Counted from the stretch's first letter, positions 53,237 through 62,507 are shown. The stretch is DNA of 64,000 nt from Celerinatantimonas yamalensis (GCF_046054155.1 NZ_JBEQCT010000001.1:620001-684000), one strand, 5' to 3'. Numbers and translations: made by a program. Notes: a model not told the origin generated them from the sequence alone.

Positions 53237-53368
53237 TCCTAGCATCCGCTTTCTTCCCACCTTATAATGCTGCCTGTCGTTTTCTGGTTAAGTTTTTAGA
53301 TAGCAATGCTAGCCAAAAGAATGAAAGCAAGGCAAAGCATCCCCCCAATATTTAGGAGAGTTTCATAA

Positions 53369-54550
53369 ATGAAGTTAGGTTCCCCCCTTACAATGAATGC
53401 TACCAAAGCACTTTTACTTGGTTCAGGTGAATTGGGTAAAGAGGTCGCCATTGAATTTCAACGCTTCGGCGTCGAAGTGATCGCTGTTGATCGTTACCCA
53501 AATGCTCCTGCAATGCATGTTGCCCAGCGCCACTATGTAGTCGATATGCTTGATGGCGATGCAATAGCAAAGATTGTGCATGATGAGCAACCTGACTTTA
53601 TTGTTCCTGAAATTGAAGCGATAGCGACCGCTAAACTAATTGAACTTGAGCAACAAGGATTTAATGTTGTCCCAACTGCGCGAGCCGCTCAACTAACCAT
53701 GGACCGTGAAGGGATACGGCGTCTGGCTGCAGAAACCTGTCAATTACCGACGTCGCCTTATCAGTTTGCGCAAACGCAAACGCAATTTGAACAAGCCGTT
53801 TTGGCGATTGGCTATCCTTGCGTTGTCAAACCAGTCATGAGTTCATCGGGGAAAGGGCAATCGGTCATTCGCGCGCATCACGATATAGCCTCGGCATGGA
53901 ATTATGCTCAATCAGGTGGCCGTGCCGGAGCGGGTCGCGTGATTGTTGAAGGGTTTGTTGAATTTGACTATGAAATCACATTATTAACCATCCGTGCCGT
54001 AGATGGTATTCATTTCTGTGCTCCTATTGGGCACCGCCAGGAAGATGGTGACTATCGCGAATCATGGCAGCCACAACAGATGTCTCCTGTTGCACTTGGA
54101 CGTAGCCAAACGATTGCTCAAACTATCGTTGAAGAACTCGGTGGATATGGATTATTCGGTGTGGAACTATTTATTAAAGGCGATAATGTCTACTTTAGTG
54201 AAATTTCACCTCGACCACATGATACTGGAATGGTCACTATGATCTCACAAAACTTGTCAGAATTTGCCCTACATGTTCGCGCGATATTAGGCCTACCTAT
54301 TGGCCATATTGAGCTATATGGTCCAAGCGCATCAGCGGTAATTCTCGGCAATGGTTATTCAAATCAGTTGAGTTATCATGGTATTGAAAATGCGCTAGCC
54401 ATCCATGACACGCAAATTCGGCTATTTGGCAAACCTGAAATAGCGGGTCGCCGGCGATTAGGTGTTGCACTTGGTCGAGCAAAAACAGTTGAAGATTCAG
54501 TCAAACGTGTTAAAAAAGTAATAACAGGAATTATTATAGACTATGAATGA
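53369..54550 (+). CDS. purT: Formate-dependent phosphoribosylglycinamide formyltransferase (GAR transformylase 2)
   Basis: The 393-residue ATP-grasp enzyme has an N-terminal LLGSGELGKEVAIE nucleotide-type loop. The ATP-grasp core contains GYPCVVKPVMSSSGKGQS and metal ligands in FSEISPRPHDTGMVT. It formylates GAR with formate and ATP in purine synthesis, which suits a formate-producing fermenter. AGGAG lies 11 bases before the ATG. Its stop overlaps the next start (ATGA). Confidence 0.97.
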   Translation: MKLGSPLTMNATKALLLGSGELGKEVAIEFQRFGVEVIAVDRYPNAPAMHVAQRHYVVDMLDGDAIAKIVHDEQPDFIVPEIEAIATAKLIELEQQGFNVVPTARAAQLTMDREGIRRLAAETCQLPTSPYQFAQTQTQFEQAVLAIGYPCVVKPVMSSSGKGQSVIRAHHDIASAWNYAQSGGRAGAGRVIVEGFVEFDYEITLLTIRAVDGIHFCAPIGHRQEDGDYRESWQPQQMSPVALGRSQTIAQTIVEELGGYGLFGVELFIKGDNVYFSEISPRPHDTGMVTMISQNLSEFALHVRAILGLPIGHIELYGPSASAVILGNGYSNQLSYHGIENALAIHDTQIRLFGKPEIAGRRRLGVALGRAKTVEDSVKRVKKVITGIIIDYE

Positions 54551-55872
54551 GTAATATAGCGCATCACTTACTAGATGATGAAGAGTTAGCCCTACTACTG
54601 GCACCGGTACAGACATCCGGTGTCACGAGTCTGTCTCGCATTATTAGTGCAGGCGTTTTGATCGACACACCCATTGATGGGGTCCAACTTCTCTACTGCC
54701 AGCAAATCGGCGAGTTGATGACCTATCTACTGAACGATACCGATATCGATGCGATTATTCTTGCCGATGAGCTATTAACTGCTGAAAATATTCATCTACT
54801 TTTGCCTTTATTAGAACATCTTGAACAAATTAAGTTATTTATTTTAGGTTCAATGCCTGAAATTTTAGACAATTTTCCTGATTTTTTCTTCTGCCAAAAT
54901 AAAAGAATACTCCTCAGTGAAATACAAGATTGGCATGAACGGTTACAGAGTGACTATAATAACTGGCTGGTAACTGGGAATATAGCCATCTCAGAAACAT
55001 ATCGGCAATCAGTCAATAATATTTTTTCAGTAGAAATTCTAATCACAATTCAGCAGCTAATTAAAGAACAAAAACCTCTAATTGCATTACTTGATTGTTC
55101 AGTAAACAATACAAATCTTCGCCAAGAAATGCTGCAACTTGCCCACTTCTACCCTCAGATACCACTGGTTCTCATTAGTGATCAACAAGCCGTATTGCTT
55201 CACAGCTGCCAGCATTTAGCCAAACAGCTAAAACTGAATGTAATGGCCGTGCTAGAACATGGGCAACTTGATAATGTTCTGCATACCATCATCGTACGTT
55301 ATTATCGCCGCTACCTACGCTGGTTAAATCACCGAACCATTTATGATGATCACCATGCAGGACTTGTCTATCAAGTGGGCCAAACGAAACCCTATGGAAC
55401 CTTTCATTGGCCACCCCGAAGCTTTGCGTCTCAGCCACATTATTATGTTAATTGGCAAATCTTGTGTAATAAAAGTCAACAGCACGATCTGGTGAAAGCT
55501 GCAGCTTATATACAAACGCTGTACCAACTAGAGAGCCATCAATTGCTGATCGTTTTTGACGGACCGACCCCCAAAGATGAACAAATTGCAGCCGCCATTG
55601 AGTTATTGCTCCAAGGGATCCGCATCTGCTGGGTCCCTCGTTCAGTCAGGCAACTGCTCAATACTCGTGAGCAAGTTGGAATATCACAAATCTTCGTTCC
55701 CTTATCAGTATGGCAAGAATTAGTTGCTGATTCCGCTCTGTTAAAAAGATGGCAGACTCGTTATGAACATCAGCAAGTTGATATTGGCCTGTTGGGTGGG
55801 TATTGTGCCATGCTTCAATATACTCAAGAATTGGGGTTAACGTTCATGGCCGAACCCTGTGACGCTGACTAA
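54547..55872 (+). CDS. Unrecognised protein with degenerate receiver- and EAL-like regions
   Basis: I do not recognise this 441-residue protein as a named family. Its ATG overlaps the purT stop, so it is coupled to purT. Residues about 165-265 read like a receiver domain: an ALLDCS strand with an Asp at the phospho-acceptor position, then LVLISDQQ, a helix, and LNVMAVLEHGQL, where receivers of EAL proteins have VLxKPF. Residues about 290-435 have the strand-helix rhythm of an EAL domain and end LGLTFMAEPCDA (EAL: LGL.VVAEGVE). The catalytic E.L, DDFG and Lys motifs are absent. No signal peptide or membrane segment is seen. If correct, it would be an inactive phosphodiesterase-like binding protein. 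The gene ends 9 bases before the convergent Nif3-family gene. Confidence 0.55.
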   Translation: MSNIAHHLLDDEELALLLAPVQTSGVTSLSRIISAGVLIDTPIDGVQLLYCQQIGELMTYLLNDTDIDAIILADELLTAENIHLLLPLLEHLEQIKLFILGSMPEILDNFPDFFFCQNKRILLSEIQDWHERLQSDYNNWLVTGNIAISETYRQSVNNIFSVEILITIQQLIKEQKPLIALLDCSVNNTNLRQEMLQLAHFYPQIPLVLISDQQAVLLHSCQHLAKQLKLNVMAVLEHGQLDNVLHTIIVRYYRRYLRWLNHRTIYDDHHAGLVYQVGQTKPYGTFHWPPRSFASQPHYYVNWQILCNKSQQHDLVKAAAYIQTLYQLESHQLLIVFDGPTPKDEQIAAAIELLLQGIRICWVPRSVRQLLNTREQVGISQIFVPLSVWQELVADSALLKRWQTRYEHQQVDIGLLGGYCAMLQYTQELGLTFMAEPCDAD

Positions 55873-55881
55873 TCATTGCGT

Positions 55882-56637
55882 CTACGCAGGGTTGTCAATA
55901 TCAACGAACGTTACCTCAAAATTATAGTGCTCTGCCAGCCACTCACCGAGTGCGGTTACCCCATAACGTTCACTCGCATGATGACCACTGGCAAAATAAT
56001 CAATACCCATTTCTCGAGCAACATGCGTCGTCTGCTCTGATATTTCACCACTAATAAATGCGTCTAAACCTTGCTCAGCGGCGAGTGTTAAAAAACTTTG
56101 CCCACCCCCCGTGCAAATGCCAACTTTTTTAATTAGCCGTTGATGTCCCTGAATATGAAGGGGCTCGCGCTTCAATACTTGCCCGATTCGAGCTGCTAAT
56201 TGCTCACCACTTAACGGTATATCTAATTCACCAACCATCGCTACACTTTGCTTGTCCCATGGCTCTAAACCGCGCCGCAGAGTAATCCCTAAGCGTTTAG
56301 CCAACTGAACGTTATTACCAAGCTCGGGGTGAATATCGAGTGGCAAATGATAGGCGAGTAAATTGATCTGATGCGCCATTAGTAATGCGATCCTTTTGCC
56401 TTTCATATGCGTTAAAACCGGTGACTCACCTTTCCAAAAATAGCCATGATGAACCAATAAAGCATCCGCATTGAGTTCAATAGCTTGCTCAATGAGCGCT
56501 TGGTTGGCCGTCACACCTGTGACAATTTTCCTGATGGATGAACGTCCTTGGACTTGTAATCCATTTGGACAATAATCTTTGATAGCAAAGGATTTAAGCT
56601 GCTCATTCAGAATGTTCTGTAAACGAAATGGATCCAT
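55882..56637 (-). CDS. Nif3-like dinuclear metal-binding protein (YbgI)
   Basis: The 251-residue protein resembles E. coli YbgI. YCPNGLQVQG, IVTGVTANQALI, LLVHHGYFWKGESP and CTGGGQSF are family segments with the metal-binding His, and GEISEQTTH...ASGHHASERYG completes the site. The family is proposed to act as a GTP cyclohydrolase I type 2 or in metal handling; the function is uncertain. The frame is open to 56721, but the ATG at 56637 has GGAG upstream and fits the family N-terminus. Confidence 0.92.
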   Translation of the reverse strand: MDPFRLQNILNEQLKSFAIKDYCPNGLQVQGRSSIRKIVTGVTANQALIEQAIELNADALLVHHGYFWKGESPVLTHMKGKRIALLMAHQINLLAYHLPLDIHPELGNNVQLAKRLGITLRRGLEPWDKQSVAMVGELDIPLSGEQLAARIGQVLKREPLHIQGHQRLIKKVGICTGGGQSFLTLAAEQGLDAFISGEISEQTTHVAREMGIDYFASGHHASERYGVTALGEWLAEHYNFEVTFVDIDNPA

Positions 56638-56736
56638 TTTCCATCTCCAATTAGTGTATGATGAAAAGCATGTTAAAAGTTCATCTACGCCCACGCAAGC
56701 GCTAGAGTGACGAATCATCACTGCGGTTCAAACGAC

Positions 56737-57522
56737 ATGCTAACTCCTGAACACGAACACCGGATCAACGTTTACCGTTATTGCCTCAGTTCTCCCCCAC
56801 TTGCACAATTGCCGAATATGCTCACCGCCGACGATCTAAAAGAGATCAATGCGGTTCTTCCTGATTATCCTCATCACTTACCGGAATATAACGGTCGCTT
56901 GGGAATATGGTATGAACACTTATGGCTCGCGATTGTAGACAGTCACCCAAATTGGCAGCTCATTGCAAGTAACTACCCCATTCAAGAAGGAAAAAAAACG
57001 CAAGGAGCCATTGACTTACTGATTGCCGACCACCAGAAACAGCAAATAATTCATCTCGAACTCGCGGTTAAGTTTTATATGCAGTTCTATCAGAGTGGCT
57101 GGCAAGGTTGGTTTGGGCCAAATCCAACCGATCAGTTTTCAAAAAAATTGGCTTGGATGTTAACGCACCAACTACCAATAGGGTTTCATCCAACCATTCA
57201 GAAGCTCCGGTTACAATTTCCACATTATCAGTTTGTTCAACGGATGCTGATGCAGGGACGATTATTTACCGCAGGTCTTAGGTGTACTGATGGTGTTTGG
57301 CTAAGAGACTCACAGTTACAAGGGATTATAAGAGGTCGCTATTTGCAGGTTACAAAAAATAATTGGTTGACGCCGCAAGAGCTAGCCTATCAGCCGTTAC
57401 CTGAACATATTAACTCAGTGGTGATGGTTTATGGTCAAGGACAACAGATGATGTTAGTCCCTGACCATTGGCCGATGCTTATCGAAGCGCAGGATCATCC
57501 TCAGGTGAATATTCACACATAA
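56737..57522 (+). CDS. DUF1853 family protein
   Basis: The 261-residue protein carries the DUF1853 hallmarks RLGIWYEHLW, a G(A)IDLLI..H..Q...HLELAVKFY segment and GWFGPNPTDQFSKKL. The order E...K with an acidic site resembles a PD-(D/E)XK nuclease-like core, but activity is unknown. The frame is open from a GTG at 56707; I chose the ATG at 56737, neither having a strong ribosome site. It is divergent from the Nif3-like gene and overlaps the 3' end of fbp by 44 bases, tail to tail. Confidence 0.8.
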   Translation: MLTPEHEHRINVYRYCLSSPPLAQLPNMLTADDLKEINAVLPDYPHHLPEYNGRLGIWYEHLWLAIVDSHPNWQLIASNYPIQEGKKTQGAIDLLIADHQKQQIIHLELAVKFYMQFYQSGWQGWFGPNPTDQFSKKLAWMLTHQLPIGFHPTIQKLRLQFPHYQFVQRMLMQGRLFTAGLRCTDGVWLRDSQLQGIIRGRYLQVTKNNWLTPQELAYQPLPEHINSVVMVYGQGQQMMLVPDHWPMLIEAQDHPQVNIHT

Positions 57523-58501
57523 ATTCACCGACATGATCGACCATTTCACTGCTACCACAAATAAACGGTGAACGTTGATGCAGCTCTGATGGCTCAATAT
57601 CTAAGATACGGCGAAATCCATCGGTTGCTTTTCCTCCGGCTTGCTCTGCCAAGAAAGCCATTGGGTTACACTCGTACAATAACCGCAATTTACCATTAGG
57701 AGCACTTGCAAATGATGGATACAGATAAACCCCACCTTTAATCATGTTCCGATGAAAATCAGCCACTAATGAACCAATATAGCGAGATGTATAAGGACGA
57801 TTAGTTTTTTCATCACGCTCTTGACAGTACTTGATATATTTTTTTATACCATTGGGGAACTTGATATAATTCCCTTCATTAATTGAATAAATACGACCCT
57901 GTTGCGGAATCATCATATTTTCATGTGAAAGATAAAAGACCCCCAATGACGGATCACAGGTAAAGCCGTGAACACCGTGCCCAGTGGTGTACACTAACAT
58001 CGTCGATGACCCATAAACCACATAACCAGCTGCGACTTGCTTATAACCAGGTTGTAAGAAATCTTCCATAGTGACTTGTGAACCGATTGGGCTCAAGCGT
58101 CGATAGATAGAAAAGATCGTCCCAACGGTCACATTGACATCGATATTGGAGGACCCATCTAGTGGATCCATCAACACGACATATTTACTTCGACTCTGTC
58201 TTTCGCCATTAAAGATAATAATATCTTCTTCTTCTTCAGATGCGACACCACACACTTCACCACGGGCTTCCAAAGCTGCTTTAAATTTTTCATTCGCATA
58301 AAGATCGAGTTTCTGCTGTTGCTCTCCCTGAACATTTTCCAAACCCGTTGCACCAATGATATCAACTAAGCCTGCTTTATTAATTTCACGGTTAACTACT
58401 TTCGCAGCAAGTCGAATAGAACCAAGCAGCTGAGTTAACTCACCAGATGCTTCTGGAAACTGATGTTGCTTTGCAACGATGTATTCCCCTAGGGTAATCA
58501 T
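57479..58501 (-). CDS. fbp: Fructose-1,6-bisphosphatase class 1
   Basis: The 340-residue gluconeogenic enzyme has metal-binding EEEED in VASEEEEDII and VVLMDPLDGSSNIDVN, then YPSFASAPNGKLRLLYECNPMAF and EQAGGKATDG at the substrate and active site. The frame is open from a TTG at 58507; the ATG at 58501 has AGGA at good spacing. The 3' end overlaps the convergent DUF1853 gene. Confidence 0.97.
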   Translation of the reverse strand: MITLGEYIVAKQHQFPEASGELTQLLGSIRLAAKVVNREINKAGLVDIIGATGLENVQGEQQQKLDLYANEKFKAALEARGEVCGVASEEEEDIIIFNGERQSRSKYVVLMDPLDGSSNIDVNVTVGTIFSIYRRLSPIGSQVTMEDFLQPGYKQVAAGYVVYGSSTMLVYTTGHGVHGFTCDPSLGVFYLSHENMMIPQQGRIYSINEGNYIKFPNGIKKYIKYCQERDEKTNRPYTSRYIGSLVADFHRNMIKGGVYLYPSFASAPNGKLRLLYECNPMAFLAEQAGGKATDGFRRILDIEPSELHQRSPFICGSSEMVDHVGEFMCEYSPEDDPALR

Positions 58502-58811
58502 TATCAAGTCCTGATTATAAATAGAAAAATTGTAGCCATTAATGTGTTATAGCCATAGAACCAATATTATTCAACGCTTTAAAATTTATTACAAACGTTA
58601 CTTAGATGATACGTTTATTTCTTATGCGAAACAAAGAGCGTAACACACTCAAAGTTACCCGCATTGTCAAAAATTCCCTATTGTAACAACCAGGAATGGC
58701 TTACCCAACACGATCAATATTTAGCAGACGCATAGAACTGTTCTTGATAATCTCTTAAAGAGTCGCTAGCAAAGATTAGCGCACTACACACATCAATCAA
58801 TAGGGATATGT
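58502..58811. other. Divergent intergenic region between fbp and ggt
   Basis: This 310-bp AT-rich region should hold the promoters for both genes. I saw no motif good enough to call and no small gene. Confidence 0.5.
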
Positions 58812-60587
58812 ATGAATAACATGATAATAAGGCGTTTCACATTACTGTTCGCCATCTTGCTAGGGTTGATCATCCCAACGACTTATGCGGCTTATCTTCC
58901 CGCCGTAGAAGCACAACATGGAATGGTTGTTACCTCACAAAGGCTCGCTTCTAAAGCGGGCATAAAAATTTTAAAAATGGGGGGAAATGCCATTGATGCT
59001 GCAGTTGCGGTTGGTTATGCACAAGCCGTAGTGAACCCATGCTGTGGTAATATTGGCGGTGGAGGGTTTATGACCATTCATTTAGCCGATGGTAAAAATA
59101 CCTTCATTGATTTTCGTGAAAAAGCACCGGCTAAAGCTAGTGCGACGATGTATCAAGATGCCCAAGGTAACTTGATAAAAGGTGCAAGTTTACACGGCTA
59201 TCTAGCCGTTGGTGTCCCCGGTACCGTCAGAGGCCTAGAAATGGCGCTTAAAAAATACGGAAGCGGTAAATTGACGCGCGCCCAGATCATGGCACCCGCG
59301 ATTGCTCTGGCTCGTGATGGGTTTATATTGACACGGGCCGACACCGATATTCTGGATTTAAAATTAGCTACTTTTCACCACGACCCACAAGCCGCAAAAA
59401 TTTTCTTGCGCCCTGATGGCTCGGCGCTGCAACCGGGCGATCGTCTAATACAAAAAAATCTCGCACGTACTTTAGAATCCATCGCTAAACATGGACCAAA
59501 AGCATTCTACCAAGGGGCCATTCCAAAAGCGGTTGCACACGCATCGCAACAAGGTGGCGGGATCATCAGCGCGGCAGACTTTGCCAATTATCAAGCCAAA
59601 GAACGCCAACCAATTCATTGCCAATATCGAGGATATCAGTTCATTTCAGCACCGCCACCAAGTTCAGGCGGCGTCACCATGTGTGAAATATTAAATATTC
59701 TCTCTGGATATGATCTCAAATCAATGGGGTACGGCTCAGCAGAAGCTGTCCATTATATGGTCGAAGCAATGCGTCATGCTTATGTCGACCGTAATACATT
59801 GCTCGGCGATCCTGACTTTGTCAAAATGCCATTAAGCAAGTTACTAAGTGATAAATACGCCAGCGATATACGCCAACAAATTAGCGCTGATAAAGCAGGC
59901 GATTCAAGCACCCTACATCCTGGCGTGTGGCCCCATGAAAAACCTGAAACCACTCACTTTTCCATCGTCGACCAACAAGGAAATGCAGTTTCAACGACTT
60001 ACACGATCAATGGCCGGTTTGGCGCGGGCGTAATGGCCCCTCACGCTGGTTTTTTCCTCAATGATGAGATGGATGATTTTACCAGTAAAATCGGTGAAAA
60101 AAATATGTATGGCCTAGTGCAAGGTAAAGTCAATGCGATAGCGCCAGGCAAACGGCCACTCTCTTCGATGTCACCGACTATTGTCACTAAAGATGGGCAC
60201 ATTTACTTAGTCGTCGGCTCGCCAGGAGGCTCACGTATTATCACCATTACCTTGGAAACCGTTGTCAATATCATTGATTTTGGAATGGGCCCGCAAGAAG
60301 CCGTCAATGCGCCTCGCATTCACCATCAATGGTTACCTGACAAGGTTTACTATGAAACGCGAGGATTATCCCCTGACACGTTAAAGCAGCTCAAAAAAAT
60401 GGGATATAACATGGTGCAACAAACGCCATGGGGAGCCACCGAACTGATAATGGTTGGTTTACCACTGCCAACAAACACGATTAAAAGTTCAGGCAATGAC
60501 TCAGCTGTATCTGGCAAAATTCGCCCAGGCTTTCTCTATGGCGCGAATGACGCGCGTCGTCCAGCGGGTGCTGCAATAGGTTACTAA
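58812..60587 (+). CDS. ggt: Gamma-glutamyltranspeptidase / glutathione hydrolase
   Basis: The 591-residue periplasmic enzyme has a signal peptide (hydrophobic FTLLFAILLGLIIPTTYA). It is made as a precursor that cuts itself before the catalytic Thr in KPETTHFSIVDQQGNAVS, near residue 379. NGRFGAGVMAPHAGFFLNDEMDDF and PLSSMSPTIV are substrate-site segments. GGNAIDAAVA and GNIGGGGFM are in the large subunit. It degrades extracellular glutathione and so supplies amino acids. AGGGA precedes the ATG. Confidence 0.97.
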   Translation: MNNMIIRRFTLLFAILLGLIIPTTYAAYLPAVEAQHGMVVTSQRLASKAGIKILKMGGNAIDAAVAVGYAQAVVNPCCGNIGGGGFMTIHLADGKNTFIDFREKAPAKASATMYQDAQGNLIKGASLHGYLAVGVPGTVRGLEMALKKYGSGKLTRAQIMAPAIALARDGFILTRADTDILDLKLATFHHDPQAAKIFLRPDGSALQPGDRLIQKNLARTLESIAKHGPKAFYQGAIPKAVAHASQQGGGIISAADFANYQAKERQPIHCQYRGYQFISAPPPSSGGVTMCEILNILSGYDLKSMGYGSAEAVHYMVEAMRHAYVDRNTLLGDPDFVKMPLSKLLSDKYASDIRQQISADKAGDSSTLHPGVWPHEKPETTHFSIVDQQGNAVSTTYTINGRFGAGVMAPHAGFFLNDEMDDFTSKIGEKNMYGLVQGKVNAIAPGKRPLSSMSPTIVTKDGHIYLVVGSPGGSRIITITLETVVNIIDFGMGPQEAVNAPRIHHQWLPDKVYYETRGLSPDTLKQLKKMGYNMVQQTPWGATELIMVGLPLPTNTIKSSGNDSAVSGKIRPGFLYGANDARRPAGAAIGY

Positions 60588-60612
60588 TCACGGCTTAACT
60601 CAACTCAAGGGG

Positions 60613-60640
60613 CTCGGCATGGTACATGCCGAGTCCTTTT
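60613..60640. terminator. Terminator between ggt and yegD
   Basis: CTCGGCATG and CATGCCGAG form a 9-bp stem with a GTA loop, followed by TCCTTTT. It suits ggt best and lies just beyond the convergent yegD stop. Confidence 0.75.
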
Positions 60641-60645
60641 AAGCG

Positions 60646-62034
60646 CTAATGGGCATATATTTGCTTAGCCCATCGTGTTAACCCCTCGGTGACACTCCCA
60701 AAGTTATCCCCACTCACCTGTTCAATACCGACAAAGCGTGTTTTAAGATAATCGCGAATGATTGGCGATTGGGCACTTCCCCCAGTTAAAAACAAGACAT
60801 CCGGCTGATGCCCAGCCTGCTGGATCACCTCCTCAATTAACTGCGCAAGTGTATCGGTTAATTTATGGCTTGCCTCAACAAGCTGTGCAACCGAAATCGG
60901 CACGCTCAGACTGGCTTCAATATAATCCAGCGAACATACATAATGGGTCTGCTCAGCTAAGGTGATCTTAGTTTGCTCGGCACTGCGATTTAAACGTTGC
61001 GTCAATTGTTCTTGCTGCAAGTGAGAGAGGCGTTGCCAAAAGTGAGGCTGCATATCATCTTTGAGCTGAGCGAGTAATTGGCTAGTTTGGCGGGCATAAA
61101 AATCACTTTGCGCAGGTAGATTATTAACCGATGCGGCATCGTGATAAATTTTATGTGGCATGGGTTGCCCAGAAGCCAAGGTTTGATTCATTCCTAACTG
61201 CGGCATTAACGCCAATAGATTGAGGGCAATATCAAAATCATTCCCACCGAGCCGCTTGCCACTGTAGCCTAATACCAATCGCTCATGATCAAATTTCTGA
61301 TCGTATTCAGGTCCCATTTCCATCATTGAGATATCACTGGTTCCTCCACCAATATCAACGACAAGGACACGTTTGGCTTGCGTGAGTGTCGCTTGATAAG
61401 TCAATCCAGCCGCTAATGGCTCATATAAAAATTCGATCTGCTTAAATCCTGCAAACTTAGCCGCTTGTGTTAGGATCTGAACGGCTTGGATATTACTTTG
61501 TTGGCTATTAACTCCTTGAAAATTAACTGGCCTACCAATCACGACTTGTTCAGGCCAACACTGGGTATGCTGTGCCACTTGGCTTCGAATATGCCACATC
61601 GTTGCGGCGATAATATCTTCAAACTGCTGCTGATGGCGCTCAGTTAAACCACTTGCTCCAAGAAACGACTTGGGCGATTTGACATAATAACAATCCAATG
61701 GATCATCCATATATGCGGCAAAAGCCTGTTGCCCAAAATACAGCTCACCGCCATACCCATCTAATTGTGCTTCTTTAAGCGCTAATAAGCTGCGTTGAAT
61801 ATGCGGCTGGCGGTGAATCGAATAAGCCTGACCTAAACCTACGGGTTGCAATTGTTGATACAACCAACCACTGATAACTTCTCTAGTGGGCGCAAATAAA
61901 GTCGAAGGCAAATAGCGGCCATGCGCGGGTAAAGACGCTAAAACAGGACGTTGGTCTTGATACAGACCAAATGCACAATTTGAGGTGCCGAAATCAAATC
62001 CAGCAAAAGTAGAATAAGTCACAGTCGCGGCCAT
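60646..62034 (-). CDS. yegD: Hsp70-family chaperone-like protein YegD
   Basis: The 462-residue protein consists of the actin-like ATPase domain only, as in E. coli YegD (450). GFDFGTSNCAFGLY is the first phosphate loop, VVDIGGGTSDISMM the second and LFLTGGSAQSPII the adenosine region. The Hsp70 peptide-binding domain is missing, and the client is unknown. The frame is open from a TTG at 62040; I use the ATG at 62034. The ribosome site is weak. Confidence 0.93.
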   Translation of the reverse strand: MAATVTYSTFAGFDFGTSNCAFGLYQDQRPVLASLPAHGRYLPSTLFAPTREVISGWLYQQLQPVGLGQAYSIHRQPHIQRSLLALKEAQLDGYGGELYFGQQAFAAYMDDPLDCYYVKSPKSFLGASGLTERHQQQFEDIIAATMWHIRSQVAQHTQCWPEQVVIGRPVNFQGVNSQQSNIQAVQILTQAAKFAGFKQIEFLYEPLAAGLTYQATLTQAKRVLVVDIGGGTSDISMMEMGPEYDQKFDHERLVLGYSGKRLGGNDFDIALNLLALMPQLGMNQTLASGQPMPHKIYHDAASVNNLPAQSDFYARQTSQLLAQLKDDMQPHFWQRLSHLQQEQLTQRLNRSAEQTKITLAEQTHYVCSLDYIEASLSVPISVAQLVEASHKLTDTLAQLIEEVIQQAGHQPDVLFLTGGSAQSPIIRDYLKTRFVGIEQVSGDNFGSVTEGLTRWAKQIYAH

Positions 62035-62102
62035 TAACAAAATTGGATAAGGCCGCGCAGCTTAAACTAAAATAAGGGCCATCAGCAAGTCTCTCAGCAT
62101 GA

Positions 62103-62270
62103 TTAATGCCGACGAAAGTACCGAATAGTGTAGCAAATTAAACCGGCAACAATGACCGCACTAAGCGCTTTAAAGCCACTCATTTGCAATGTTGCTAATG
62201 GCTGTTGTGAATGCCCTAATGCTTGACCTGCAAATAGGGTCGCCGTAGCTGAAAGCAATAATCGATTCAT
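62103..62270 (-). CDS. Small membrane protein, 55 residues
   Basis: A short gene with AGAGGGAAG immediately before the ATG encodes MNRLLLSATATLFAGQALGH, a short polar stretch, and then MSGFKALSAVIVAGLICYTI followed by basic RYFRRH. The first segment looks like a cleavable or anchoring signal (possible cleavage after ALG or ALGHS). The second is a transmembrane helix with positive residues on its inner side. It is 68 bases upstream of yegD on the same strand, so co-transcription is likely. I know no named family for it. Confidence 0.65.
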   Translation of the reverse strand: MNRLLLSATATLFAGQALGHSQQPLATLQMSGFKALSAVIVAGLICYTIRYFRRH

Positions 62271-62461
62271 CTTCCCTCTTTTTAATTTCTTATTTCATCT
62301 TATATAACGTCATATGACTCAATCCATGTCGCTACGACATGTCCACCGTTGCGCATGTTAACACAATTGTCTGTTTTTGCACCACTAGTAAGCTGCCGTC
62401 ATCGGCTAATTGTGTTGAAAAAAGACACAAAAAAACTTGCAATTCGACTCTTTTGAAAATA

Positions 62462-62492
62462 CTGTATATCCATACACTGTATATATACACAG
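62462..62492 (+). promoter_or_regulatory. Two tandem LexA (SOS) boxes upstream of imuA
   Basis: CTGTATATATACACAG (62477-62492) fits the LexA consensus CTGT-N8-ACAG. CTGTATATCCATACAC (62462-62477) abuts it and matches in all but the final base. A possible -35 TTGCAA lies at 62437-62442, so LexA would cover the -10 region. imuA starts 15 bases further on. Confidence 0.9.
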
Positions 62493-62507
62493 TATTGGAG
62501 AGCGACA

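Noticed and set aside
53153..53368. Purine riboswitch or PurR box upstream of purT
   Set aside because: No three-way junction core of a purine riboswitch and no ACGCAAACGTTTGCGT-like site; only an unrelated palindrome.
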